DNA of 64,000 nucleotides from NCBI RefSeq assembly GCF_003634705.1, contig NZ_RBWU01000006.1, positions 589,490 to 653,489 on the forward strand. The letters run 5' to 3'. Under the pieces are notes generated by a model, which had not been told where the DNA came from, did no database searches, and was given only the letters and a program-made list of their open reading frames with translations. Every line of letters begins with the position of its first letter. Position 1 is the first letter of the stretch. Made by a program: the position numbers and the translations under genes. Source of the DNA: Actinomadura pelletieri DSM 43383 (lineage in GTDB: Bacteria > Actinomycetota > Actinomycetes > Streptosporangiales > Streptosporangiaceae). This document shows, piece after piece, positions 16,605-25,359 of the stretch.

Positions 16605-17900
16605 GTGGAGGTCGAGATTGTCGCGATCCTGACCGGGCTCGCCGGGCTCGCGGTCGGACTCGCGACGGGATTGGCGGTGCAGGTGAGCGAGCGTGCCCGG
16701 CAACCCGCCGTACCCGCGGCGCCGGTGGGCGGTCTGCCGCCGGGTGTCGCGTCCGTGCTCAGCGTGCTGCGGTCGTCCGCCGTCGTGGTGGACGCCGAGG
16801 ACCGGGTGCTGCGCGCCAGTTCCGCCGCGCGGGCGTTCGGCATCGTCAGCGGCGACCGGCTCGTCGTGGACGAGGTGCTCGCCATGGCGCGGCTCGTCCG
16901 GCGGGACGGGGAGATCCGGGAGACCGAGATCCAGGTCGGGCCGACGAGCGTGCGGAGACGGGCGGACGGACGCTGGTTCGCGGTCCGGGTCGCCCCCCTC
17001 GGCTCGCACGGCCTCGTGCTCGTCCTCGCCGAGGACCTCACCGACATGCACCGCATCGAGGCGATCCGCCGCGACTTCGTCGCCAACGTCAGCCACGAGC
17101 TGAAGACGCCCGTGGGCGCCCTGTCGCTGCTGGCGGAGACGGTCGAGGTCGCCGCCGAGGACCCGGAGGCCGTCCGGCGGTTCGCGGGACGCATGCAGTA
17201 CGAGTCGATACGCCTGACCAATCTCGTCCAGGACCTCATGACGCTGTCCCGCGTCCAGGGAGACGAACCGCTGCCCGCGCTTCGTCCCGTCACCCTCGAC
17301 GACGTGACCGCCGAGGCCCTGGAACGCTGCCGGACCAAGGCGTCCGCCAAGGACATCGAACTCGCCACCGGCGGCGAGGACGGCCTGCGCGTCCGCGGCG
17401 ACCAGGAACTCCTCGTCACCGCGCTGCGCAACCTCGTCGACAACGCCGTCGCCTACAGCCCCGAGAACACCCGGGTCGTCGTCGCGACCAAACGCCGCGA
17501 CGACGGGCACGTCGAGGTCAACGTCACCGACCAGGGCATCGGCATACCGGACGGAGAGGTGGAACGGATCTTCGAGCGTTTCTACCGGGTCGACCCGGCC
17601 CGGTCCCGGCAGACCGGCGGCACCGGCCTCGGACTCGCCATCGTCAAGCACGTCACCAGCAAGCACGGCGGCGACGTGATCGTTTGGAGCAAGGAAGGGC
17701 ACGGGTCGACGTTCACGATCCGGCTGCCGCTGCTCGACGCCCCACCCCGTCCCCCCGAAGCGAACGCGCGGGCGGGTGCGACGGTCGCCGACGACACGGC
17801 CGCCACGAGCGGCGTCGGCACACCCACACACGCGGACGCGGAACAAGACGCGGACGCGGGGAAGAACATAGAGAACATCGCCCGGGAGGCAACACCGTGA
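16605..17900 (+). CDS. senX3: phosphate-responsive sensor histidine kinase SenX3/PhoR
   Basis: From GTG 16605 the product is 431 residues: one N-terminal membrane helix (VAILTGLAGLAVGLATGLAV), a PAS-like region (about 55-145), H-box FVANVSHELKTPVGALSLLAE with H164, N-box LRNLVDNAVAYSP, and G-boxes DQGIGIPDGE and GGTGLGLAIVKH. TACGAT at 16592-16597 sits 7 bases before this GTG, suggesting a leaderless message; a GTG at 16569 would add 12 residues. The C-terminal 40 residues are Ala/Asp-rich and low complexity. Its TGA overlaps the GTG of the regulator gene, so the two are coupled. It phosphorylates RegX3/PhoP under phosphate limitation. Confidence 0.92.
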   Translation: MEVEIVAILTGLAGLAVGLATGLAVQVSERARQPAVPAAPVGGLPPGVASVLSVLRSSAVVVDAEDRVLRASSAARAFGIVSGDRLVVDEVLAMARLVRRDGEIRETEIQVGPTSVRRRADGRWFAVRVAPLGSHGLVLVLAEDLTDMHRIEAIRRDFVANVSHELKTPVGALSLLAETVEVAAEDPEAVRRFAGRMQYESIRLTNLVQDLMTLSRVQGDEPLPALRPVTLDDVTAEALERCRTKASAKDIELATGGEDGLRVRGDQELLVTALRNLVDNAVAYSPENTRVVVATKRRDDGHVEVNVTDQGIGIPDGEVERIFERFYRVDPARSRQTGGTGLGLAIVKHVTSKHGGDVIVWSKEGHGSTFTIRLPLLDAPPRPPEANARAGATVADDTAATSGVGTPTHADAEQDADAGKNIENIAREATP

Positions 17901-18577
17901 CCCGCGTACTCGTCGTGGAAGACGAGGAGTCGTTCAGCGACGCACTGTCGTACAACCTGCGCAAGGAGGGCTTCGAGGTGGCCGTCGCCGCCACCGGCCC
18001 CGACGCGCTGGACATCTTCGAGCGCAACGGTGCCGACCTCGTGCTCCTCGACCTGATGCTCCCCGGGCTGCCCGGGACGGAGGTGTGCCGGGAGCTGCGC
18101 GCCAAGTCCAGCGTCCCCGTCATCATGCTGACCGCCAAGGACAGCGAGGTCGACAAGGTCGTCGGGCTGGAACTCGGCGCCGACGACTACGTCACCAAGC
18201 CGTTCTCCACCCGCGAGCTGATCGCCCGGATGCGGGCCGTGCTGCGCCGCCAGGGAGAGGTCGAGGACCTGGCCCCGGCGACCCTGGAGGCGGGCCCGGT
18301 GCGGATGGACGTGGAACGGCACGTCGTCAGCGTCGGCGGCGAACCCGTCCAGCTGCCGCTCAAGGAGTTCGAGCTGCTCGAGGTGCTGCTGCGCAACGCG
18401 GGCCGCGTCCTGACCCGCATGCAGCTCATCGACCGCGTGTGGGGCGCCGACTACGTCGGGGACACCAAGACCCTGGACGTCCACATCAAACGCCTCCGCG
18501 CCAAGATCGAGGAAGTGCCCTCCTCGCCGCGGTACATCGTCACGGTCCGCGGCCTGGGCTACAAGTTCGAGCCCTGA
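17897..18577 (+). CDS. regX3: OmpR-type response regulator RegX3/PhoP
   Basis: The 226-residue regulator starts at GTG 17897, overlapping the senX3 stop. The receiver domain has the acidic E8/D9/E10 cluster, phosphoacceptor D52 in LLDLMLPG, and Lys in DDYVTKPFSTREL. The C-terminal winged helix includes EFELLEVLLRNAGRVLTRMQ and DVHIKRLRAKIE, ending VRGLGYKFEP. It should activate phosphate-scavenging genes by binding PHO boxes. The longer upstream frame is a shadow of senX3. Confidence 0.93.
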   Translation: MTRVLVVEDEESFSDALSYNLRKEGFEVAVAATGPDALDIFERNGADLVLLDLMLPGLPGTEVCRELRAKSSVPVIMLTAKDSEVDKVVGLELGADDYVTKPFSTRELIARMRAVLRRQGEVEDLAPATLEAGPVRMDVERHVVSVGGEPVQLPLKEFELLEVLLRNAGRVLTRMQLIDRVWGADYVGDTKTLDVHIKRLRAKIEEVPSSPRYIVTVRGLGYKFEP

Positions 18578-18586
18578 TGACAGAGG

Positions 18587-18616
18587 TAAGGGCCCGTCCG
18601 TCCGGACGGGCCCTTA
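18587..18616. terminator. bidirectional terminator between regX3 and the lipoprotein gene
   Basis: TAAGGGCCCGTCCG and its near-perfect complement CGGACGGGCCCTTA form a long GC stem with A and T flanks on either side. It lies 9 bases after regX3 and 22 bases after the stop of the convergent lipoprotein gene, so it can stop transcription from both sides. Confidence 0.88.
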
Positions 18617-18638
18617 CTCGTGGGTCGCGTTGGAGGCG

Positions 18639-19637
18639 TCAGTGCCCGCCACCGGCGGGTGACTGCCCGGCGCCGGGGGACTGCTCCCCGCCGGGGGACT
18701 GCTCTCCGCCGGGGGAAGGGGTCGCGCCCGGCTCCTGGGGCGTTCCGCTCTGCGCCGGCTCCGTCCCCGTGGTCGGCGTGGGCGCGCTCGGTGACGGCGA
18801 GGTCTGGCCGCCGGGGCTCGCCAGCGGGTAGCTGTCGTACTCGTCCTGCTGCGCGACGACCGGCACCGAGAACTCGACGGCCCCGGCCTTCTCGAACTGC
18901 AACCGCACCGGCACCCTGGTACCGGCGAGCAGTTCCTGCCTGAGGCCCGTCAGCACCACGAGCGGCTGCTCACCACCCGGCGTGGTCGTGGGCCCGGTCC
19001 GCCGCGGTCCGGCCGCCGTGTTCTCCGACGTCGGGCTCTCGGTGGGCTCCTGCCCGGCACCGGTCGGCGCGGGCGTCGCCGGCGAGGGCGGCTGCTCGGT
19101 CGGCGTGTCGGACGGCTGCCCGCCCGGCTGCTCGCCCGGTTGCTGGGAGGGGGTGCCGCCCGGACGCTGGGTCTCGCCGCCCGTGGCCGTGGGGCCGGGC
19201 TTGGACGGCCGCGCCGGAGCGGGCGTCTCCGAGACCTTGCCGAGCAGCTTGACCAGGCTGCCCGTGCCGTCCGGTGAGGCGGGCGGCAGCACCAGCCCGC
19301 CACCGTCGATCTTCGCCGCGCCGAAGAGCGGGGAGCTGACCGACACCAGACGGTCCTGCCGGCCCTTGACCTGGTTGATCATCGCGCCGTAGAGCGCCAG
19401 CGACGTCCCCGGCGTGATGGGCTGTCCGGGCTTCGGACCCAGCAGGAACATGTTCCGCAGCGCGATCTGCGTCGCCGCCGGATCGTCCTTCGGCACCGAC
19501 ACGTTGACGCCGTCGGTCAGCTGCGTCGGGGCGGCGGACTGGGGATCGCTGCCGGCGCCGCAGCCGGAGATCACCGGCGCGATGGCGACGGCGCCCGCGA
19601 CGGCGAGCACGACCATTCGACGGCTGGTTCCAATCAC
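18639..19637 (-). CDS. LpqE-like lipoprotein with a PCu(A)C/DUF461-type domain
   Basis: From GTG 19637 (GAGGAG 8 bases upstream) the product is 332 residues. It has a lipoprotein signal ending in the lipobox VISGC, then a beta-rich domain (VNVSVPKDDPAATQIALRNM to VKLLGKVSE), interrupted by about 100 residues of Pro/Gly/Thr/Gln low complexity, and closed by the strands PLVVLTGLRQELLAGTRVPV. The tail is a PGGEQS-type repeat. Position next to carD matches mycobacterial lpqE. PCu(A)C relatives carry copper outside the membrane, but the Met/His copper ligands are not clear here, so copper binding is uncertain. Confidence 0.72.
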   Translation of the reverse strand: MIGTSRRMVVLAVAGAVAIAPVISGCGAGSDPQSAAPTQLTDGVNVSVPKDDPAATQIALRNMFLLGPKPGQPITPGTSLALYGAMINQVKGRQDRLVSVSSPLFGAAKIDGGGLVLPPASPDGTGSLVKLLGKVSETPAPARPSKPGPTATGGETQRPGGTPSQQPGEQPGGQPSDTPTEQPPSPATPAPTGAGQEPTESPTSENTAAGPRRTGPTTTPGGEQPLVVLTGLRQELLAGTRVPVRLQFEKAGAVEFSVPVVAQQDEYDSYPLASPGGQTSPSPSAPTPTTGTEPAQSGTPQEPGATPSPGGEQSPGGEQSPGAGQSPAGGGH

Positions 19638-19793
19638 GGCGTCGGTCTCCTCGCGAAAGTGTTCGGTGAGAATCTGAGAGCGGCGTCGCAGACGCCAGGG
19701 GAAGCGTAGCGAGACCTGACCCGAAACCCCTCTTCGGGGTACCCGACACGCCACCGCGGCGGGATTCTCCTCACCCGGTCGGCGGCCCGCCCG

Positions 19794-20567
19794 TCAGCCC
19801 GTCGTCAGCGCCTTGACCTTCTCGGCGAGTTCCGGCCCGGGCTTCGGTGCCTGGACGACGTCGTTGACCACGCCGTCGGGCTGCACGAAGACGGCGGTGA
19901 GGGCGGTGCCGGTCCACCCGGGCGTCCCGGGCTGACGCGTGTACGCGGTGGCGAGCAACGCCTTGGGGTCTTCGAGAATCATCGGAGTGCCTTCGTGGGC
20001 GGTTCCCGCGCACGCCTTCAGATCCTTCAGCGACATCCCCTTCTTGTCGCCGACCGGACGGGGATCCGCGACCAGGTAGAAGTCCAATTCGTTCTTCTGC
20101 GTCCTGCCCGCGAGGTCGGCCACCACACTTTCGCATTCGTACGCGGGCGGCACGATGGCGATCACCCCGGGGCGCACGTCGCGCAGCCGCTTGGGCGTCC
20201 GCTCTCCGGTGACCTCGTCGACACCGCCGTCCGGAAGCAGCCCACCGATCTTGCCGGGACTCGCGGACGGTCGCGGCGCGAGCTGGTCGCCGGTCGGACG
20301 CGGCGCCGGACGCGGCCCGAACGCGGTCATCAGAACACCGCTCAGCAACGCGATGAGCAACGCGCCCGCGATGATCGGGATCGCTATGCCGAACCGGGTC
20401 AGCGGCCGGCCGAGGCGACGGTAGCGCTCCCTACGACGGCGGCGGCGCTCCTCCTTGCGGTAGGCGACGACATCGCGCTCGAGTTCGCGGGCGTCATCGG
20501 GCACGACGACGTCAACGCGGGGCAGCCCGTAGTCATCGGGCTCCGGGCCGTCGCCGTCCGGCCTCAC
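19794..20567 (-). CDS. single-pass membrane protein of unknown function
   Basis: The 257-residue protein starts at GTG 20567 with GGAGGT 5 bases upstream. Residues 40-60 are strongly basic (KEERRRRRRERYRRLGRPL) and precede one membrane helix (IAIPIIAGALLIALLSGVLM). The external part (about 180 residues) has a pair of Cys residues (YECESV and LKACAG) and ends with a strand-rich region VFVQPDGVVNDVVQAPKPG, vaguely thioredoxin-like but without CxxC. It is tandem to the LpqE-like gene on the same strand and divergent from carD. I do not recognise a family. Confidence 0.75.
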   Translation of the reverse strand: MRPDGDGPEPDDYGLPRVDVVVPDDARELERDVVAYRKEERRRRRRERYRRLGRPLTRFGIAIPIIAGALLIALLSGVLMTAFGPRPAPRPTGDQLAPRPSASPGKIGGLLPDGGVDEVTGERTPKRLRDVRPGVIAIVPPAYECESVVADLAGRTQKNELDFYLVADPRPVGDKKGMSLKDLKACAGTAHEGTPMILEDPKALLATAYTRQPGTPGWTGTALTAVFVQPDGVVNDVVQAPKPGPELAEKVKALTTG

Positions 20568-20952
20568 GCCGTACCTCCGTCCTCGCTTCGCCGAGGCGGT
20601 CCGTGGCGGGTTCGGCGACCCGAACCGCGGCCGGGCCGTCGTCCAATTTCGGACCCTTCCGGGCGCTTCGTACCCGGACCATCCGGCATGTTCACCTCCA
20701 GTATGGAACGCATCCGCGCGACCGGCAGGAGGGATACTTGTAACCGGCGCCCCGTTACCGGTAATGACGAACCGGCGGGACCACGGTGGCCCCTCGGCTA
20801 CCCTGAGTACGGAGAACAGGGCGCCGATGCACCATTAAAGGGCTTTGTCAATCCCTCAATATGGGGGTTGACCTGCGCATTTGTCTGGAAGGTCGGTTCA
20901 GCCACGCTCGTTTGCGTGGTACCCTGGTTCTAGCGGAAGGGGTACTTGTCAC
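20568..20952 (+). promoter_or_regulatory. gene-free region with the carD promoter
   Basis: The 385-base gap has no supported gene. Near its right end TTCAGC (20897-20902) and TACCCT (20920-20925) are spaced by 17 bases, with TG before the -10 (extended -10 TGGTACCCT). This is the best carD promoter. GGAAGGGG near 20937 may serve as the carD ribosome site. An AT-richer block around 20833-20860 is otherwise unexplained. Confidence 0.5.
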
Positions 20953-21435
20953 ATGACTTTCCAGGTCGGCGACACCGTCGTCTACCCCCACCATGGGGCT
21001 GCTCGGATCGAGGCCATCGAGACTCGCACCATCAAAGGTGAGGAAAAGACCTATCTGGTCTTGAAGGTCGACAAGGGCGACCTGACAGTGCAGGTCCCGG
21101 TCGAGAACGTCGAGGACGTGGGCGTCCGTGACGTCGTCGGCCAGGAGGGTCTGGAGAAGGTGTTCGAGGTGCTGCGCGCCCCCTACACCGAAGAACCCAC
21201 CAACTGGTCCCGCCGGTACAAGGCGAACCTTGAGAAGCTCGCGTCCGGCGATGTGAACAAAGTCGCCGAGGTCGTCCGTGATCTGTGGCGGCGCGACAAG
21301 GAACGCGGTTTGTCGGCCGGCGAGAAGCGCATGCTGGCCAAGGCGCGCCAGATTCTGGTCAGCGAGCTGGCGCTCGCCGAGAAGACCAACGAGGACAAGG
21401 CAGAGGCTCTGCTCGACGAGGTCCTGGCCAGCTGA
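20953..21435 (+). CDS. carD: CarD family RNA polymerase-binding regulator
   Basis: The 160-residue CarD is complete. The N-terminal Tudor-like domain (MTFQVGDTVVYPHHGAARIE to about 55) binds the RNA polymerase beta subunit, and the C-terminal helical domain (RRYKANLEKLASGDVNKVAEV onward) contacts the upstream edge of the bubble through a conserved Trp (DLWRRDKERG). It stabilises open complexes, especially at rRNA and other housekeeping promoters. The start at ATG 20953 is fixed by family alignment. It is followed after 13 bases by ispF. Confidence 0.95.
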   Translation: MTFQVGDTVVYPHHGAARIEAIETRTIKGEEKTYLVLKVDKGDLTVQVPVENVEDVGVRDVVGQEGLEKVFEVLRAPYTEEPTNWSRRYKANLEKLASGDVNKVAEVVRDLWRRDKERGLSAGEKRMLAKARQILVSELALAEKTNEDKAEALLDEVLAS

Positions 21436-21448
21436 ACGGCCGCCGAAC

Positions 21449-21940
21449 TTGAGCGCAAGGCTTCCCCGGGTGGGCGTCGGAACCGACGTCCACCCGTTCT
21501 CGTCCGAGCCCCGTCCCCTGTGGGTCGCCGGGCTGCACTGGCCGGACGAAGGCCACGGCCTGGCCGGCCACTCCGACGGCGACGTCGCCGCGCACGCCGC
21601 CTGCGACGCCCTCCTGTCGGCCTGCGGCCTCGGCGACGTCGGCGCCGTCTTCGGCACCGCCGACCCCCGCTGGTCGGGCGCCCCCGGCACCACGCTGCTC
21701 CGCGAGGTGGCCCGCCTCGTGAACGAGGCGGGCTTCACCATCGGCAACGTCGCCATCCAGGTCATCGGCAACCGTCCCAAGATCGGCAAGCGCCGCGCCG
21801 AAGCCGAGAAGACCCTGACCGAGGCCCTCGGCGGTGCCCCCGTCTCCGTCTCCGCCACCACCACGGACGGCCTGGGCCTGACCGGCCGCGGCGAAGGCCT
21901 CGCCGCCATGGCCACCGCCCTGGTCGTCCCGACCCCGTGA
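21449..21940 (+). CDS. ispF: 2-C-methyl-D-erythritol 2,4-cyclodiphosphate synthase
   Basis: The 163-residue IspF starts at TTG 21449. It has the metal-site motif VGVGTDVHPF (D13, H15), then LAGHSDGDVAAHAACDALLS with the third His, and EKTLTEALG and TTTDGLGLTGRGEG near the end. It converts the CDP-methylerythritol 2-phosphate intermediate to the cyclic diphosphate in the MEP isoprenoid pathway. In most actinomycetes ispD lies between carD and ispF; here only 13 bases separate them, so ispD must be elsewhere. A GTG seven codons later is a weaker start. Confidence 0.93.
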   Translation: MSARLPRVGVGTDVHPFSSEPRPLWVAGLHWPDEGHGLAGHSDGDVAAHAACDALLSACGLGDVGAVFGTADPRWSGAPGTTLLREVARLVNEAGFTIGNVAIQVIGNRPKIGKRRAEAEKTLTEALGGAPVSVSATTTDGLGLTGRGEGLAAMATALVVPTP

Positions 21941-22195
21941 CCCGATCCCACGGACCCATCGCGCCACGGAACGTCGGCCGCCCCGAACCGGGACGGCACA
22001 GGGTGCACCTGCCGCTCGACTTGGCGCCGACGGAGTGGACGCCCGTCATGCGCCGACCTTCATCGGCGGGCATCTTGCGATCTCCGAAGAGCCGCGGCCA
22101 ATGACACGCTGCCTGGGTTGCTCGCGTTCGTGGGGTGCTGGCCGTACTCGTGGCGGCCGGACGTCTTGACCGCCGCGTCTGTGCCGTCTGGGTGG

Positions 22196-23410
22196 TCAGT
22201 GGGGTGGGTGGACGGTGCCGGTTACTTCGCCGAGGGAGATGCGTGAACCGGAGGCTCCGGGGGCCTGGGCGCGGATCGTGACCGTGTCGCCGTCCTCCAG
22301 GAAGGCGCGTTCGGTTCCGTCGTCGAGTTTCAGGGGTTCGCGGCCGTCCCAGCTGAGTTCCAGCATGCAGCCGCGCTGGTCGGGGTCGGGGCCCGAGACC
22401 GTGCCGGAGCCGAAGAGGTCGCCGGTGCGCAGTGGGGCGCCGTTGACGGTGGCGTGGGCGAGTTGCTGCGGCGCCGTCCAGTACATCGACGCGAACGGCG
22501 GTCGGGCCGCGACCCGGCCGTTGATCAGGACCTCCAGGTGCAGGTCGAGGCCCCATGGCTCGTCGCAGCGGAGGTAGGGGAGCGGGGTCGGGTCCTGAAC
22601 GGGCGGTGACACTCGGGCTGGCTCCAGCGCCGCCAGCGGGACGACCCAGGAGGAGATCGATGTCGCGAACGACTTGCCGAGGAACGGGCCGAGCGGCCGT
22701 GACTCCCAGGCCTGCAGGTCGCGGGCGCTCCAGTCGTTCAGCAGCACGACCCCGAACACGTGGTCGCGGAACGCGCCGGTCGGGACGCCGCGTCCGGGGA
22801 CGGACGGCACGCCCGCGACGAACCCCACCTCCGCCTCGAAGTCGAGCCTGAGCGACGGGCCGAACGTCGGTTCCGGCTCGCCGGGCGTCCGGCGCTGCCC
22901 GCACGGACGGATGATCGGCGTCCCGGACGGGTACACGGTCCCGGACCGTCCGTGGTAGGCGACGGGCAGCCGCTTCCAGTTGGACGGAAGCGGCTCGTCC
23001 CGGGGCCGGAAGATGCGTCCGGTGTTCCGGGCGTGATGCTCGGAGGAGTAGAAGTCGACATAGTCCGCGACCTCGAAGGGGCGGAGCAGTTCCACGTCGG
23101 TGACCGGGATGAGGTGCGGCTCGACCCGGTCGCGGTACGTCTCGTCGGTGAGCAGCTCGACGAGACGCGCGCGGTTGGCCTCCCAGGCGGCGCGTCCCGC
23201 CACCATGAAGGCGTTGAGCGAACCGGACGCGAAGTAGCGGCGGTCCTCCACCAGGCCCGCCGCGGACATCGCCGCCAGGTCGAGGACGTGGCCGCCGATC
23301 GCCGCGCCCGCGCGGGGCAGCTCACCCGGACGGGAGAAGATCCCGTAGGGCAGGTTCTCCACGCCGAAGCCGCCGTCCGAACCGCCCTCAACCCACGTGT
23401 CGGTCGTCAT
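22196..23410 (-). CDS. fahA: fumarylacetoacetase
   Basis: The 404-residue enzyme performs the last step of tyrosine/homogentisate breakdown, splitting fumarylacetoacetate to fumarate and acetoacetate. The N-terminal SH3-like part begins GFGVENLPYGIFSRPGELPR. The catalytic domain shows DYVDFYSSEHHARNTGRIFR with the catalytic His, then LDFEAEVGFVAGV metal ligands, DWSARDLQAWE and GPFLGKSFATSISSWVVP. ATG 23410 is preferred; an ATG at 23443 adds residues not seen in the family. It lies 49 bases downstream of a hypothetical gene on the same strand, likely co-transcribed. Confidence 0.93.
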   Translation of the reverse strand: MTTDTWVEGGSDGGFGVENLPYGIFSRPGELPRAGAAIGGHVLDLAAMSAAGLVEDRRYFASGSLNAFMVAGRAAWEANRARLVELLTDETYRDRVEPHLIPVTDVELLRPFEVADYVDFYSSEHHARNTGRIFRPRDEPLPSNWKRLPVAYHGRSGTVYPSGTPIIRPCGQRRTPGEPEPTFGPSLRLDFEAEVGFVAGVPSVPGRGVPTGAFRDHVFGVVLLNDWSARDLQAWESRPLGPFLGKSFATSISSWVVPLAALEPARVSPPVQDPTPLPYLRCDEPWGLDLHLEVLINGRVAARPPFASMYWTAPQQLAHATVNGAPLRTGDLFGSGTVSGPDPDQRGCMLELSWDGREPLKLDDGTERAFLEDGDTVTIRAQAPGASGSRISLGEVTGTVHPPH

Positions 23411-23459
23411 GGAGCCATATCTTCCCTTCGGCGTGTCTTTCATCCGGTGGAGAACGGGG

Positions 23460-24209
23460 TCAGGCGGCCGCCGGGTTCAGTCGCGTCAGGGCCGCGCGGA
23501 TGTCGGGGGCGCTGAACGCGAGCAGGAGGCGCCGCGTCGCCAGGGCCTCGGGTTCGGTCAGCGCGCGCAGGTCGGCGGTGAGGCCGCGCAGGTCGGTGCG
23601 TTCGAGCGTCCGGCGGACGTCCCGTTCGCCCGTTGCGGCGAGGGCGGCGGCCAGCAGGATGTGCGGGTGGTGGTCCGTGGCCGCGCAGGTGAAGGCCAGG
23701 TCGCGGGCCGCGCATGCCGTGATGGACGTCGCGAGTTCGGTGGGCGGCCCGGTGACGCGGAACGCGGCGGCCAGCGGGGCGCCGTGGTCGCGGGCGGCGC
23801 GGACGCGGTCGAGCGCGTCCCGCCATCCGGGGGAGTGCCGCACCTCGATGTGGGCGGGCACTCCGGGTGGGAGCCGGGCGAGCGTCACGGCGGCGGCACG
23901 GGCCTGGTCGGCGTCCTCGGGCAGCGCGATCCGGACCGCCGACGGCCGGACGCGGGGTTCGGCGTGGACGGCGTCCAGCGTCTCCGAGAGCCCGTCGATG
24001 CCAGCGTCGGCGATCACACCGAGGTCGAGCAGGTCCTCCGGGACGAGCCGGGCCCGCAGTTCGGCGAACCGCGACGCGGGGCACAGGAGCCGACCGACGA
24101 CCGGGTCATGTCCGGCGTCGCGGTGGGCCGCCAGCGCCCCGTCCATCGGGGCGCGGCCCGGTGGGCAGAGCGCGGCGTCGTCGACCAGCCGGGCGAGTAG
24201 GGCGCCCAT
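23460..24209 (-). CDS. conserved hypothetical protein upstream of fahA
   Basis: The 249-residue protein starts MGALLARLVDDAALCPPGRA, a pattern I associate with a widespread uncharacterised actinomycete family, and proceeds through alternating helix/strand segments: LLDLGVIADAGIDGLSETLD, VPAHIEVRHSPGW and LAFTCAATDHHPHILLAAAL. The repeated strand/helix rhythm is compatible with a TIM-barrel-like fold, but no catalytic motif is certain. It has no signal peptide or membrane helix. It is the first gene of a probable two-gene unit with fumarylacetoacetase, so a role in aromatic catabolism is possible but unproven. Confidence 0.75.
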   Translation of the reverse strand: MGALLARLVDDAALCPPGRAPMDGALAAHRDAGHDPVVGRLLCPASRFAELRARLVPEDLLDLGVIADAGIDGLSETLDAVHAEPRVRPSAVRIALPEDADQARAAAVTLARLPPGVPAHIEVRHSPGWRDALDRVRAARDHGAPLAAAFRVTGPPTELATSITACAARDLAFTCAATDHHPHILLAAALAATGERDVRRTLERTDLRGLTADLRALTEPEALATRRLLLAFSAPDIRAALTRLNPAAA

Positions 24210-24251
24210 GCGGCACCACTACCCCGGCCCTGGACCTGTCACGCCGAAATC

Positions 24252-25205
24252 TCAGTCGGCGGGCGGGGTGGGGCCGCTGCGGAAGTTCGACGACGGCGGC
24301 GGGTTCAGGTCTCCGCCGTCCGGGTCCTCGGCCCGGTCGGCGGGCGGGCCGTCGTCCTCGTCGGCGTCCTCGACGGCGCCGGCCTCGAGGGCGGGCACCA
24401 CGATGTCGGGACGGGTCGTCGACGCGATCGGGCGCGGCTCGGTGTCCTCACGTGCCCGGGTGCGGACCAGTTCGACGTCGGTCGGCAGCAGCGCGGGCGC
24501 GGTCTCCACGGACCGCCGCGGCTCCGGAAGGGTCTCCAGCGGCGGGGGCGCGGGCTCGGACGACAGGTCGTCGTCGGCCGCGAACGGGATGAGCGGCTCC
24601 TCATGCTCCTCATGCTCGTCCGGCTCGTCCGGCTCGGCGCGCGGCGCCTCTGTCTCCGTCTCCGTCGGGGCCTCCAGGGCCAGGAGCCCGGGCACGGCGG
24701 GTTCGAGGACCTTGACGTGACCGCGCTGCGTCTCGACGGGCGCGGGCTCCTCGGAGGCGGGACGCGCCACCCGGATCTGCTTGAACATCGTCAGCCACAG
24801 CCACACGGCGATCACCAGCATCACGTGCGGCGCCACCGCCACGCCCGCGCGGACCGCGTCGCGGGGCAGCGACGACATCCCCCAGACCGAGTCCTGGACG
24901 GAGATCGCGGCCCCGCCGGCGATGAGGAGCAGCAGCAGGGCCCAGCGCGTCAGCCGCGTCCACCAGCGGGCGTTCCGGGTGATCACGAGGGACAGGATCG
25001 TCATCGTGGTGAGCGTGTCCGCGATCGCCGGGTACAGCGGCGTCCAGCGTTCGCCGACGCCGCCGTAGCGGGCGAGTTCGCGGAGGACGTCATAGGTCAG
25101 CGCGAACGCGGCGCCCGCCAGGACGGCGACGATGAGCCCCGCGAGGGCCGTGAGCAGCCGCCGCTGCGCCGTGGTGAAAGTTGGCCGGGTCGGGTCAGAA
25201 GACAT
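24252..25205 (-). CDS. DUF2637 (SpdB-like) membrane protein
   Basis: From ATG 25205 the product is 317 residues. The first 180 carry four hydrophobic segments: LTALAGLIVAVLAGAAFAL, ADTLTTMTILSLVIT, LLLLLIAGGAAISV and VAVAPHVMLVIAVWLWLTMF. This matches DUF2637 proteins, some of which act in plasmid spread in Streptomyces. The rest is a long acidic, Pro/Glu/Asp-rich cytoplasmic tail without a fold signature. Upstream in-frame Met 25292 is rejected because no ribosome site or homology supports it. A chromosomal location without plasmid transfer genes suggests a housekeeping paralogue. Confidence 0.78.
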   Translation of the reverse strand: MSSDPTRPTFTTAQRRLLTALAGLIVAVLAGAAFALTYDVLRELARYGGVGERWTPLYPAIADTLTTMTILSLVITRNARWWTRLTRWALLLLLIAGGAAISVQDSVWGMSSLPRDAVRAGVAVAPHVMLVIAVWLWLTMFKQIRVARPASEEPAPVETQRGHVKVLEPAVPGLLALEAPTETETEAPRAEPDEPDEHEEHEEPLIPFAADDDLSSEPAPPPLETLPEPRRSVETAPALLPTDVELVRTRAREDTEPRPIASTTRPDIVVPALEAGAVEDADEDDGPPADRAEDPDGGDLNPPPSSNFRSGPTPPAD

Positions 25206-25359
25206 GTCACTCGTTCCGAAGGGGCGCCTGAGGGTCTTGAGGGGAGAGTAACCAGCCGGGACGGCAGTGACCCGACACTTGAGAATGATCACGTAGCCCT
25301 GCGAGCGATATCAACGGAGTCGTACGGTATGCACGACGGCATCCCGAGGGGAGGCAGCG

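Noticed and set aside
15714..17846. A 710-residue minus-strand frame across phoU and senX3/regX3
   Set aside because: Only its C-terminal 220 codons are PhoU. The rest is the antisense of senX3, with His/Asp/Gly/Arg-rich text and no ribosome site.
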